Below are positions 50,294 through 58,567 of a DNA stretch of 64,000 nt, one piece after another. The stretch is from positions 1 through 64,000 of IMG/VR virus record IMGVR_UViG_3300045918_000146; one strand, 5' to 3'. The first letter of the stretch is position 1, and each line of letters opens with the position of its first letter. The stretch is from a virus. The position numbers and the translations under genes were made by a program. The notes under the pieces are model-generated. The model was not told where the DNA came from, did not search any database, and saw nothing but the letters and a program-made list of their open reading frames with translations.

Positions 50294-50388
50294 ATATAAA
50301 AGATGCAAGTAAGATACTAGGATTTGCAATAGTATTTATTTTGTTTATTGAACCGAGAATTATTGTATCCTCGTTTGCGTTAGATTAG
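50290..50388 (+). CDS. Tiny membrane protein (32 aa)
   Basis: ATGA-coupled. MNIKDASK precedes a hydrophobic segment (ILGFAIVFILFI), then a short polar tail. Two further coupled frames of 17 and 18 codons (50390-50443, 50440-50496) link it to the next gene and may be translated too. Confidence 0.45.
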   Translation: MNIKDASKILGFAIVFILFIEPRIIVSSFALD

Positions 50389-50495
50389 CATGATACGAAA
50401 ATATACAAAACAACAAGCATTACGAGAATGCTACCTCAAATGAAAACGCAAATTTCTAATATGGCGTATATCAAAGAAATAATTACGAGGACATA

Positions 50496-50735
50496 ATGAA
50501 TACCTTTAAGGTTGATATTGTAGTTACTGGTTTAGCAGGATCAGGCAAGTCACGTATTGCACAACTTATTGCAAATACGTTACGAGAACACAAAGTTAGA
50601 GTATTAGTTAACCACGAAGACGGGGAAACTGAAGATATATATTCTGATGGATTAGCTAATAGTGTAAAAAACATTGCAAAACATTCAGTTGTTACTATAT
50701 CAGAACAATCCAAAATTCCTAGGAGAAGATCATGA
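50496..50735 (+). CDS. Minimal P-loop protein (79 aa)
   Basis: VDIVVTGLAGSGKSRIAQLI is a textbook beta strand, Walker A (GLAGSGKS) and helix. No Walker B or lid fits in 79 residues, so it may bind nucleotide without full kinase activity or work as a subunit. SD GAGG, TAATG start, ATGA-like overlap with the next gene. Confidence 0.7.
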   Translation: MNTFKVDIVVTGLAGSGKSRIAQLIANTLREHKVRVLVNHEDGETEDIYSDGLANSVKNIAKHSVVTISEQSKIPRRRS

Positions 50736-51193
50736 CTACAGAGACATTCTATAAAAAGATTGGTGGGAAATATATCCCGTGCAAATATTATGACGATGTT
50801 GTGATGAATGCTTTTCCAATGGGCGCTACGTTAGTAGTAGTCGACAAAAACACATCTAGTAGACGCTACGGTATTAGGCCAGAATTTGCTGCTACACTTG
50901 CGGCTTCAATAGTAATAGAAGATGCCATAACAAAAGTTATACACGATGCCAGTGCGGCTCGTCCAAAAACAACACCGGTTACACAGGAACAACGTGATGC
51001 ATGGGACAAGTGCGAAGAAGCATGGGGCGACGATAGATTTTATGTGGAATATCCAGCATCTGTTGATTCTGCTCATGCCGCGTCAAATGCATTATCAAAA
51101 GAAGTTGAAAAAATGATGTTAAACGAAACAGTGCGAGACGCATACCAGCAGTTTTTAATGGTCTACCAATTATCTAAGAAGCACGAATTATGA
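50732..51193 (+). CDS. Hypothetical protein (153 aa)
   Basis: Overlaps the P-loop gene by 4 bases. N-terminal beta-rich part (FPMGATLVVVDKNTSSRRYG) followed by helices. Could be the partner of the P-loop protein given the coupling. No family recognised. Confidence 0.6.
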   Translation: MTTETFYKKIGGKYIPCKYYDDVVMNAFPMGATLVVVDKNTSSRRYGIRPEFAATLAASIVIEDAITKVIHDASAARPKTTPVTQEQRDAWDKCEEAWGDDRFYVEYPASVDSAHAASNALSKEVEKMMLNETVRDAYQQFLMVYQLSKKHEL

Positions 51194-51387
51194 GACGTTG
51201 TAATGGCGAAACTTGGCTATTAGGTACTACGTTCGCATACTTCTTTATCGGGTGCTTCGATCTTTTTGTATATAGATTCACTGATCCTGATTATATATTA
51301 GCTGCTTGGCTAGTAATACTCGGTTTGCCATTATGGATTAACCCGTTAGCACAATATTTAGGTATGAGAACATTTCGGGAGAAATAA
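51190..51387 (+). CDS. Two-TM membrane protein (65 aa)
   Basis: ATGA-coupled. Two hydrophobic segments (residues 9-28 and 35-55) with a short FTDPDY loop and basic ends. Unknown role. Confidence 0.6.
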   Translation: MRRCNGETWLLGTTFAYFFIGCFDLFVYRFTDPDYILAAWLVILGLPLWINPLAQYLGMRTFREK

Positions 51388-51388
51388 T

Positions 51389-51892
51389 TTGAAAAAAGAA
51401 TATGACGAATATTTATGTAGCACTTACCCTAAGCTATATAAAAACAGGAACCTAACTCCTCAACAATCGTGCTTTAGCGTTGGATTTGAGATTGGGAATG
51501 GGTGGTACAACATCATTAAAGGGCTATCTTTATGTATACAGGGAACGATAGACGCTAACACCAAAGAAAGGTGGCGTATTCGTAAAGAGAAACGCTTATG
51601 GGAGAAAATGCCACACGATGATCAAGCTAAAAACCATTGGCTCAATAGAGTAATGCCAGAAAAAATTCCACAAGTAACTGTTGATCAAGTTAAAGAGAAA
51701 TTTGGAACTCTACGCTTTTATTATTCTGGCGGTAACGATGCAATAGAACACTTTGTAAGCTATGCCGATGTTATGAGTTCTCTTACGTGCGAGCGTTGTG
51801 GTGGTGTTGCAGAAACTGACTATAGTAAAAATTGGGTATCTACTATTTGTCCAGGTTGTAAAGATAAACGTCAAGAGGATTACAACTCATGA
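51389..51892 (+). CDS. Conserved phage zinc-ribbon protein (167 aa)
   Basis: TTG start with GGGAGAAA upstream. The C-terminal half [20 protein letters not shown] followed by CERCGG and CPGC is a pattern I associate with small phage proteins of unknown function. The four Cys form a zinc ribbon. It overlaps thyA by 4 bases. Confidence 0.65.
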   Translation: MKKEYDEYLCSTYPKLYKNRNLTPQQSCFSVGFEIGNGWYNIIKGLSLCIQGTIDANTKERWRIRKEKRLWEKMPHDDQAKNHWLNRVMPEKIPQVTVDQVKEKFGTLRFYYSGGNDAIEHFVSYADVMSSLTCERCGGVAETDYSKNWVSTICPGCKDKRQEDYNS

Positions 51893-52740
51893 AAGAATAT
51901 TTAGATTTATGTCAGCGAGTTATAAATGAGGGAGAATGGATAGAAAATACTCGAACAAAGAAGCGTTGCCTTACTGTCATTAATGCAGATTTAACCTACG
52001 ATATGACAAAAATAAAGTTACCAGTACTTACTACAAAGCAACTCTATTGGAAACCAGCTATTGCAGAAATGTTAGGTTATCTACGAGGTTATAATAGCGC
52101 AGCACAATTCCGATCTATTGGATGTAATACATGGAATGATAACGCAAACAAAAACGAAGCATGGTTGAACAATCCATATCGGTCTGGGTTGGACGATATG
52201 GGGCGTGTATACGGAGTACAAGGGCGTAGATGGGCGAGTCCAGAAGGTGCAATAATAGACCAACTTAAAAAAATCGTAAATGATTTAAGCAAAGGGATTG
52301 ACGATAGACGTGAGATATTAACGTTCTGGAATCCTGGAGAATCAGATAGAATGTGTTTGGCAGCATGTATGCATACACATACCTTCAGTATTCTCAATGG
52401 TAAATTATATTTAACAAGTTATCAAAGATCTGACGACTTACCACTTGGGCATGGATTCAACCAAGTTCAAGTAGCATGGTTACTAGCAATTATGGCACAA
52501 ATTACTGGGTTAGCACCAGGTAAAGCATACCATAAGATAGTAAATGCCCATATTTACGAAGATCAATTAGATTTAATGCGCGATATACAATTAACACGTA
52601 CACCATACGAGTTACCTACATTGGTCATAAACCCAGATATTAAGACACTAGAAGATTTAGAAACTTGGGTAACAGTTGACGATTTTGAGTTACACAATTA
52701 TATCCATCATCCTGCAATTAAATACCCATTCTCGGTGTAA
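51889..52740 (+). CDS. thyA: Thymidylate synthase (ThyA type)
   Basis: Makes dTMP from dUMP and methylene-THF. 283 residues. Catalytic Cys160 sits in [10 protein letters not shown]. Arg180-Ser181 and Asp183 in [10 protein letters not shown] and Asn191 in HGFN keep the exact spacing of E. coli Cys146, Arg166, Asp169 and Asn177. Asn191, not Asp, marks dUMP specificity, so this is not a dCMP hydroxymethylase. The Cys after YQRS is Asp here, as in some phage enzymes. Consistent with normal thymine in the genome. Confidence 0.95.
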   Translation: MKEYLDLCQRVINEGEWIENTRTKKRCLTVINADLTYDMTKIKLPVLTTKQLYWKPAIAEMLGYLRGYNSAAQFRSIGCNTWNDNANKNEAWLNNPYRSGLDDMGRVYGVQGRRWASPEGAIIDQLKKIVNDLSKGIDDRREILTFWNPGESDRMCLAACMHTHTFSILNGKLYLTSYQRSDDLPLGHGFNQVQVAWLLAIMAQITGLAPGKAYHKIVNAHIYEDQLDLMRDIQLTRTPYELPTLVINPDIKTLEDLETWVTVDDFELHNYIHHPAIKYPFSV

Positions 52741-52762
52741 TCTATACAAAGGAAAATTAGAA

Positions 52763-53026
52763 ATGTGCAAAGTTCGATATTTATTAAACGACGAAGAAAA
52801 AGCAATAGTAGATACGCATACGGGGAAATTGTCTAGACCAAGTTGCTATGATACATTGGCGCCATACCATTGTTACTTATATGGTTTAAAGGGACATAAA
52901 AAAGATGCTCAACACTTATTACGTGATATATTTAATGGTGAACAAGTCATCTCCAACATGATTAGAGATTCGCAACAATTAAATCAAGAAGGCTACATAT
53001 CAACACGCGAGGATAACGATGAATAA
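52763..53026 (+). CDS. Hypothetical protein (87 aa)
   Basis: I chose the ATG at 52763 after AAAGGAAAA over a longer start inside thyA. Mixed alpha/beta, three Cys, acidic end. It overlaps the lipoprotein gene by 8 bases. Confidence 0.6.
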   Translation: MCKVRYLLNDEEKAIVDTHTGKLSRPSCYDTLAPYHCYLYGLKGHKKDAQHLLRDIFNGEQVISNMIRDSQQLNQEGYISTREDNDE

Positions 53027-53651
53027 AACCAATATATTTGTACTATTACTAGTATCTACTGTATTATCAAGTTGTGCTTATGTTAATAACTTAAAGATGC
53101 CTAATAGAACATATGACCCCGTTGAGTATAATTACGCAATTCAGCTTACAGTAAATGCAACTCATGCCGTACATAGATGTAATGCTATGGAAACTACAGA
53201 ATTTGATAATTATGTACAAAAATTGAACTCAGACAGTTTTACGTTAGTTGAATATGTTAGTAATAAATCTAACGCTGGGCAAATTCTGCCAGAGGCAAAA
53301 CAATTACGTATGTTAGTTGAAGAATTTACAAGTAAAGATGCAAAAAGCGAAATGTATTGTAAGCATAAGTTAAGTAACATTCAAGCTGGTTCTAGAATAT
53401 TTGCAAGAGTAGATAATAACAATACTGGGGGTTTTAATTACTGTCAAGATGACCTAAAGAATAGGTATGTTTTATTTGAACAAAGTTTTAATAAACAACT
53501 AATAAGTCAAACTGAATTTAAAGAATTATCCGACGATTTACTTAAACTGAAAACAGTAGATACTAGAGGCTGTGTTATTCAAATACGTAACAAAATGCAA
53601 GAAGATATTAAATATATAGAAAAAGCATTATCAATAATTAAATTACTTTAA
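53019..53651 (+). CDS. Lipoprotein (210 aa)
   Basis: Signal peptide with hydrophobic core (IFVLLLVSTVL) and lipobox LSSC, giving a lipidated Cys19. The mature protein is helical with four Cys that could form disulfides in the periplasm. Not linked to the lysis cassette. A phage lipoprotein made away from lysis genes often blocks superinfection, but here that is only a guess. Confidence 0.75.
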   Translation: MNKTNIFVLLLVSTVLSSCAYVNNLKMPNRTYDPVEYNYAIQLTVNATHAVHRCNAMETTEFDNYVQKLNSDSFTLVEYVSNKSNAGQILPEAKQLRMLVEEFTSKDAKSEMYCKHKLSNIQAGSRIFARVDNNNTGGFNYCQDDLKNRYVLFEQSFNKQLISQTEFKELSDDLLKLKTVDTRGCVIQIRNKMQEDIKYIEKALSIIKLL

Positions 53652-53666
53652 AACATAAGGAGTGGT

Positions 53667-54029
53667 ATGGATACATTAGACTTAGAACATAATGAAATGG
53701 TTAAAGCTTTGGCAAAGCCTGGCGATGATATACTAGTGTCATTGACAGCTTCGCAGTGTCATTTATTACATATGGCTATTGGTGTTAGCGGAGAAGCGGG
53801 AGAGTTGATTGACGCCATAAAGAAAAATGCAATATATGAAAAGCCGCTCGATTTAGAAAACGTAATCGAAGAATTGGGGGATTTAGAATTTTATATGGCA
53901 GGTTTGAGACACGGGCTTGGTATCACTCGAGAGCAATGTCTTAACGCTAATATAGAAAAATTAGCAAAGCGTTACTCAGATAAAAAATATAGTAACGCAC
54001 AAGCACAAGATAGAGCAGATAAACAATAA
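53667..54029 (+). CDS. MazG-like NTP pyrophosphatase (120 aa)
   Basis: GVSGEAGELIDAIKK and EELGDLEFYMAGL are the two metal-binding halves of the all-alpha NTP-PPase fold. It differs clearly from the MazG at 43174 in sequence and length. Likely degrades (d)NTPs, alarmones or damaged nucleotides. TAATG joins it to the next gene. Confidence 0.87.
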   Translation: MDTLDLEHNEMVKALAKPGDDILVSLTASQCHLLHMAIGVSGEAGELIDAIKKNAIYEKPLDLENVIEELGDLEFYMAGLRHGLGITREQCLNANIEKLAKRYSDKKYSNAQAQDRADKQ

Positions 54030-54469
54030 TGAACATTAATGAGCCAGTAGAAATTGAAATCAACAATAAGAATCTTATTGTATCTATTACAGACGAAGAT
54101 GTTGCTAACGTAATTAAGAATCACAAACAAGCAACGTTAGATTCTATGTCTGATGCAATTGATCGTGTAAAGGTTGATACAATTAAAAACGACATGCTTG
54201 ATAAAATTCAAGATATGTTTAATAAACGTACTGAGGTAGATACAGTAAAAGTTCCTGAAGTTATACCTCCTCTTGAAGAAGCATTAATACGAGCATTGTA
54301 TACATTAAATGAAATTGTTATATATGCATCATATAATAGAACAGAAGACGTACAACGCGAAGCTAAGGAAGCGTTTGATGTTCTATGTGAACTAAAAACT
54401 AAACACGACAATCAAGTTAAAATGTGGGATGCACTTAAAAATACACCTAACGAAGAGGTAAAACCATGA
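54029..54469 (+). CDS. Helical hypothetical protein (146 aa)
   Basis: Short beta start (VEIEINNKNLIVSITDEDV), then two long helices with a VPEVIPPLEEAL linker. No known family. ATGA overlap follows. Confidence 0.6.
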   Translation: MNINEPVEIEINNKNLIVSITDEDVANVIKNHKQATLDSMSDAIDRVKVDTIKNDMLDKIQDMFNKRTEVDTVKVPEVIPPLEEALIRALYTLNEIVIYASYNRTEDVQREAKEAFDVLCELKTKHDNQVKMWDALKNTPNEEVKP

Positions 54470-54708
54470 ATACTGACGGCATGAGTTATACGTTTATACT
54501 TAAAGATATAGATCCTTTGGAATCAGACCCTGATATTGCTGTTAGGAGAGAAATCAAGCATGTTGTTTCTAATGAGCAAACGTGGGACGAGTTATTATGT
54601 CACTTTGAGGAATGGCTAACAAGTTGCGGATACATCTTACCGGAAGGTCATCTAAAATTTGTTGAAGGAGAACAAACAATAACATGTATAACAGGACACC
54701 ATGAGTAA
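54466..54708 (+). CDS. Hypothetical protein (80 aa)
   Basis: Acidic beta-alpha-beta protein with TWDELLCHFEEWLTSCGY, a pattern I associate with small conserved phage proteins of unknown role. Coupled at both ends. Confidence 0.6.
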   Translation: MNTDGMSYTFILKDIDPLESDPDIAVRREIKHVVSNEQTWDELLCHFEEWLTSCGYILPEGHLKFVEGEQTITCITGHHE

Positions 54709-55177
54709 CTTATATTCATTAAATCCAGAATTTGTCGTGTGTAGTAATGTGTCAAATTGTTATGTTCCTGCGGGTTCTTCAAATACAACAGGGTCTGTAC
54801 GTTATAATTTTAACTATCAAGCATTTGAGGTTGATAACGGGTGTTCATGGACAGTGTGTTATCCTACAGTGCAGAATATCTCATTAACTACGGAGGCCCA
54901 AAATATATTATATTGGGCACGCACCAAAATGGTAGAAGAAGCACGTGACGAACTATTATGTTCAACTAATCCAGAACTAAAATCTGCAAAAGAACAATAT
55001 GATGCTATTAGGTTGCTTGCTATTCGTAACGAAGAAGACAGATGTAAATATGTCGAAAAACTAAAAGTAGAACAAAGCTTCGTTAAATCGTTAACTACAG
55101 AGTTAGAAAAAGTCAAAGTTGAGTGTTTGGATGCTAAAAATAAACTTAATATGTGGGGCATATTAGCTACAGAATAA
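54701..55177 (+). CDS. Small protein with coiled-coil C terminus (158 aa)
   Basis: N-terminal beta-rich domain (about residues 1-60), then ARDELLCSTNPELKSAKEQ and a coiled coil ending LNMWGILATE. The gene at 55180 repeats this layout, so the two look like tandem paralogues. Trimeric fibre-like assembly is possible. Confidence 0.6.
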   Translation: MSNLYSLNPEFVVCSNVSNCYVPAGSSNTTGSVRYNFNYQAFEVDNGCSWTVCYPTVQNISLTTEAQNILYWARTKMVEEARDELLCSTNPELKSAKEQYDAIRLLAIRNEEDRCKYVEKLKVEQSFVKSLTTELEKVKVECLDAKNKLNMWGILATE

Positions 55178-55179
55178 CT

Positions 55180-55503
55180 ATGACATTTAATAATTTCGCA
55201 ACTTACATGGGACAACAATTTACTTATTGTATCTCAAAACCAACAAACCCAACTATAGGGATGTGTTATGTTGATTCTGTCGATTATATACCATACATAT
55301 TTACTGCGTCGGGCTGGACTACTTTATCTTCGGTATCAACGCATATACCTCCATTACCGTACAGTACAGTTAGTAATATAAGAGAAGAAGAGTTATGTAA
55401 GCAACATCCAGGCCTAGCAGATCTTAAAAAGGAATTAGACAAAGCAAAAGAAAGATTTGATATGTATAAGGAGTTATGCAATACATATTATGATATACGA
55501 TAG
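55180..55503 (+). CDS. Small protein with C-terminal helix, paralogue of its neighbour (107 aa)
   Basis: I chose the ATG at 55180, two bases after the previous stop. A beta-rich N-terminal part is followed by REEELCKQHPGLADLKKELD, aligning with the same region of the gene at 54701. Function unknown. Confidence 0.6.
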   Translation: MTFNNFATYMGQQFTYCISKPTNPTIGMCYVDSVDYIPYIFTASGWTTLSSVSTHIPPLPYSTVSNIREEELCKQHPGLADLKKELDKAKERFDMYKELCNTYYDIR

Positions 55504-55527
55504 CACGCCTAAAAGGGGAAAGAATTT

Positions 55528-56007
55528 ATGAGTAACTTATTAGCAAAACCCATTGTTAAAAATAAATATTGGATTGTTGAACAAGATGGAGAACAAGTAG
55601 GCACACTACAGGCATCTCCATCCGGAATTTCATTTGTTAAAGGTAACGACCGGGAGAAGTTTGTGAGTATTAAATTATTAAGAACTAAGTATAATATTAC
55701 ATTTGCAAAAGAACAAAGATTAAAGAAAATTTCGGATATATCGTTTGATGTATATGGGTTTCCGTGTGATCATAAGCCGTTCAACGTGTTAATAGATATT
55801 ATTAAAAAAATACCAATTTATACAAAAGCTAATAGAAGTAAGAGTTTTTTTTGTGCTGGACATTATTTAGTTCATAATGGTGTTAATTACGCATACACAT
55901 TTTGTCCTAAATTAATAACACTAAATAGGTACGACTTCTTTGGACCTTTTCAAACAAAGGTTGCAACAAAATCATACGAAAAAACTCTAAAGAATATTAA
56001 AGTATGA
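55528..56007 (+). CDS. Conserved phage protein (159 aa)
   Basis: KNKYWIVEQDGEQVGTLQAS, VYGFPCDHKPFN and FCPKLITLNRYDFFGPFQT are segments I recognise from conserved proteins of T4-like cyanophage genomes with no assigned function. Compact, basic, two Cys/His pairs. SD GGGGAAAG. ATGA overlap with the next gene. Confidence 0.7.
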   Translation: MSNLLAKPIVKNKYWIVEQDGEQVGTLQASPSGISFVKGNDREKFVSIKLLRTKYNITFAKEQRLKKISDISFDVYGFPCDHKPFNVLIDIIKKIPIYTKANRSKSFFCAGHYLVHNGVNYAYTFCPKLITLNRYDFFGPFQTKVATKSYEKTLKNIKV

Positions 56008-56141
56008 TATCTTCAACTGCTATATTTCTAACAGGTATGGTATGCGGTTATGCCTGGTATTCGGTTTGGGGAGTTATTTGCAAAATCTATACTAGTGCGT
56101 ATAACAAAACTTACGGAAAGCCTCCTACTTATGACTTATAA
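56004..56141 (+). CDS. Tiny membrane protein (45 aa)
   Basis: ATGA-coupled 45-codon gene. Residues 4-28 are hydrophobic and aromatic (FLTGMVCGYAWYSVWGVI), followed by a Tyr/Lys/Pro-rich tail. It overlaps the next gene by 11 bases. Confidence 0.6.
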   Translation: MISSTAIFLTGMVCGYAWYSVWGVICKIYTSAYNKTYGKPPTYDL

Positions 56142-56349
56142 TATTACAGCATTTGCTGAAAAAGTTCGTGTAATGAACCAATCTAATAGTAAATCTCTTA
56201 CATTAAAAGCAGAAGAAGCACGTAACTTAGAATCGGATATATTAGAGTTATTAGCTAAATCTTTTGAATTATCCACTAAAATTATCGAATCTACGCTAAT
56301 ACAGTCACAAACACCATCTAACATAGAGGTCGATGGCGGTACATTTTAA
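56131..56349 (+). CDS. Conserved small helical phage protein (72 aa)
   Basis: I chose the ATG at 56131, giving MTYNITAFAEKVRVMNQSNS, over a longer frame starting inside the membrane gene. The LTLKAEEARNLESDILELLA segment is typical, to my knowledge, of a small conserved protein of T4-like marine phages. Role unknown. Confidence 0.7.
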   Translation: MTYNITAFAEKVRVMNQSNSKSLTLKAEEARNLESDILELLAKSFELSTKIIESTLIQSQTPSNIEVDGGTF

Positions 56350-56400
56350 CGAAACGGCAACATTAAATATATAGTTAATTCTTATTTTCTTGCATAAAGG

Positions 56401-56407
56401 ATAAATA
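56401..56407 (+). promoter_or_regulatory. Candidate T4-type late promoter (ATAAATA)
   Basis: AGGATAAATAA lies 36 bases before the ATG at 56437. A weaker TTGCAT/TATAAC pair with a short spacer overlaps it. Confidence 0.45.
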
Positions 56408-56436
56408 AAGTATAACTATATCGTAGGAGTATTAAA

Positions 56437-56724
56437 ATGAGTCGACCTAAACCACAAATTTTATTAGAGCACATTAATAAGACGACTTATGTCTCAGAAC
56501 AAGTTTTGGCCTCCGAAGGTGTTTGGGCTATATTATATGACAACAAACCTATAAATCTACGTACACAAAATATACTAGTTAGTTATCCTGGACCTAAATA
56601 TAAATCAAGTAGCTATGCAAATATTGGACATGCTATTAATCATTGTAAGAAATTAAACGCATTGTATAAAACTGATAAGTTTACTGTGGTTAAATTCTCT
56701 GAAAGCATCATAGTCTATCCATAA
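56437..56724 (+). CDS. Conserved phage protein (95 aa)
   Basis: MSRPKPQILLEHINKTTYVSE, split here, and EGVWAILYDNKPINLRT with VSYPGPKYKSSSY are segments I associate with a conserved hypothetical family of T4-like phages. ATG after GTAGGAG. Three bases separate it from the next gene. Confidence 0.7.
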   Translation: MSRPKPQILLEHINKTTYVSEQVLASEGVWAILYDNKPINLRTQNILVSYPGPKYKSSSYANIGHAINHCKKLNALYKTDKFTVVKFSESIIVYP

Positions 56725-56727
56725 ATT

Positions 56728-57096
56728 ATGTTCGGTAAGAGAGAATTAACGGCTTTATTTCTTACTCAAGCAGGTATTGATACATCAGAGTTAAATATTA
56801 AAACTCATATGCAACAATTATGGGCAACTCCTTACAGTCCAATTGGTTATCGCCTTAGTTCAGAAGGTAACCATTTCTTACATGATATACTTAAACTTAA
56901 ACGCTATACATATAAAGTAAAAGTAGATACAACAAGAAGCTTAAAGTTATATTTACAACTTAACCAAAACATACAGTATCCATATTATCTTCAAGGGCAA
57001 AATAGCATTGTGCTATATGGCGAACAAGAAGCAATGATGATCGCTTTAATGGATGGAGATATCCAACAATATATGAATAACTTTTGTCGAAGCTAA
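56728..57096 (+). CDS. Conserved phage protein (122 aa)
   Basis: Alpha/beta protein with SPIGYRLSSEGNHFLHDIL and RYTYKVKVDTTRSLKLYLQL. It travels with the 56437 gene type in related phages as far as I recall. No enzymatic motif. Confidence 0.65.
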   Translation: MFGKRELTALFLTQAGIDTSELNIKTHMQQLWATPYSPIGYRLSSEGNHFLHDILKLKRYTYKVKVDTTRSLKLYLQLNQNIQYPYYLQGQNSIVLYGEQEAMMIALMDGDIQQYMNNFCRS

Positions 57097-57133
57097 TCAA
57101 ACAGTTACATACTTCTAAAAATCATAATATACC

Positions 57134-57162
57134 TTGACTTTTGGTTAAAATACATGTATAAT
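57134..57162 (+). promoter_or_regulatory. Strong sigma70-like promoter
   Basis: TTGACT, 17 bases, TATAAT, 35 bases before the ATG at 57197. Confidence 0.8.
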
Positions 57163-57196
57163 GCATTTATTAAATAACATTACGGAGTAAGCTAAG

Positions 57197-57448
57197 ATGG
57201 ACGCAGACAAAATAAATAAACTTGACAAGCAAGCCGGATGCTATCAAAATCAAAAATTTGACGGTACAAGTTTTTTATCAATAGGTGCAAGAAAACCCAC
57301 GTGATCTTTAGACGTGCGGCAGTTGACTGTACAGGAATGCAATAAAGTTTTAGATCGTGAACAATGGAATAAAGGCCAAGATTGGGTTTGCGAGGACGGC
57401 ACTAGAATTATTGCGAAGATTAACGAACACTTTGGAACAGGGGATTAA
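57197..57448 (+). pseudogene. Small gene interrupted by an in-frame TGA
   Basis: ATG after GGAG and a strong promoter. It reads 35 codons to TGA at 57302-57304. The same frame continues with clearly protein-like sequence (SLDVRQLTVQECNKVLDREQ ...) to TAA at 57448. Read through, it would be 83 residues. No frameshift is needed, only one stop, so a point mutation, a readthrough or two coupled products are possible. Confidence 0.5.
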
Positions 57449-57518
57449 AGTGACACAGGAAAGATGTTTGACATTAATTTTTCCAAAGATGTAAAATAAT
57501 ACTAAATTAGGGGAACTG

Positions 57519-57719
57519 ATGAAAAAAGATACTATGCTAGTTAAAATGAACAAGAAAGCAATGATTGCACGTAAAAAGGCTTTAGCTCATGACATACGTA
57601 ATCTAAAAGACGATTATAGCGGAGTATTGCTAGAAGATTTGCCACAGGACGTGATAGACGAAGTAAATATTATGATGACAGAGTTAAAAGAACTACGCGA
57701 ACTATTAGGCAATGTTTAA
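57519..57719 (+). CDS. Small helical protein (66 aa)
   Basis: ATG after AGGGGAAC. Basic N-terminal third (MNKKAMIARKKALAHD), acidic helical remainder. No family recognised. Confidence 0.6.
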   Translation: MKKDTMLVKMNKKAMIARKKALAHDIRNLKDDYSGVLLEDLPQDVIDEVNIMMTELKELRELLGNV

Positions 57720-57730
57720 CATGGTGGATT

Positions 57731-57938
57731 ATGCAGTTAGACTACACAGCTATCAATACAGACTGGTCTAAAAGAACCGAGGCTGTTAATTGGTGCAAAG
57801 ACACATTTGGAGAACCACAACAGCCTGTGGTATTTCCTAGAGGGTCAGGGCGCTGGTGTTTTAGCTTGAACGAATTTTCGGTTCAAAGATAACAAAGATG
57901 CCATCTTATTTGCATTGAGGTGTTATGATGGGCATTAG
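57731..57938 (+). pseudogene. Frameshifted small gene
   Basis: ATG at 57731 reads 53 codons (DTFGEPQQPVVFPRGSGRW inside) to TAA at 57892. From the TTTT run at 57874 a shifted frame reads FRFKDNKDAILFALRCYDGH to TAG at 57938. One extra T explains the break. The first 53 codons may still make a truncated protein. Confidence 0.5.
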
Positions 57939-58221
57939 AGTTGATGTCTTACAAAAACATGAGATTTTCACATTATCAAGACATACTAATGTTAAAACAG
58001 ATAAGAAGCATTACAGTATTAAACTTACCGTTTGGAGTAATACTACGATACTAATAGAAACTCGAAATCTTATGGACCCATTTAGAAAATGTAAAAGTAT
58101 GTATTATATCACTACGTGGAAATTCAAAACACGAAAAGAAGCTGTACAGATGCTAACAATGACAACATTAAATGTTGTTGAAGTTACAACCTCAAGAAAG
58201 AGGCAAAACAATGTTAAATAG
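57928..58221 (+). CDS. Hypothetical basic protein (97 aa)
   Basis: Two adjacent ATGs; I chose the second (57928) because GAGG then lies seven bases upstream. Beta-rich and basic, ending RKRQNNVK. Overlaps the next gene by 11 bases. Unknown role. Confidence 0.55.
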   Translation: MGIRVDVLQKHEIFTLSRHTNVKTDKKHYSIKLTVWSNTTILIETRNLMDPFRKCKSMYYITTWKFKTRKEAVQMLTMTTLNVVEVTTSRKRQNNVK

Positions 58222-58567
58222 TGATGATCAATCTCCAGCAAATAACTTTATTATAATGTTTTGCTGCGAAGGTTTAGAAAGTATAGTTCATGTAACCGAA
58301 CTAGAACACCAAAGAATATTAAATATTTTAGCTGGTAAACCTGCATCACAAACAGTACCCAGAATAGTACATTTTTTAGAACTACGAGCAAGATATAATC
58401 CTCAACGTTTCTATGAAATTTGGGCTATAAATGCAGTTGAAGGAATCACTACAGAAGATATTTCTGAAATGTTTGAGAACTGTCCACAAACTGCCGCTGA
58501 TACTATACGAGGAATTGGGACACTAATATTCGGCGAGAAAAGATCCAAAAAGAATGCCATAGTATGA
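58211..58567 (+). CDS. Hypothetical protein (118 aa)
   Basis: I chose the ATG at 58211, preceded by AAAGAGG, over a longer frame. Helical. DISEMFENCPQTAADTIRG looks like a helix-turn-helix-type segment, so DNA binding is possible but weakly supported. Confidence 0.55.
   Translation: MLNSDDQSPANNFIIMFCCEGLESIVHVTELEHQRILNILAGKPASQTVPRIVHFLELRARYNPQRFYEIWAINAVEGITTEDISEMFENCPQTAADTIRGIGTLIFGEKRSKKNAIV

Noticed and set aside
51889-52740. dCMP hydroxymethylase instead of thymidylate synthase
   Set aside because: The substrate-specifying residue is Asn191, as in dUMP enzymes; hydroxymethylases carry Asp there.
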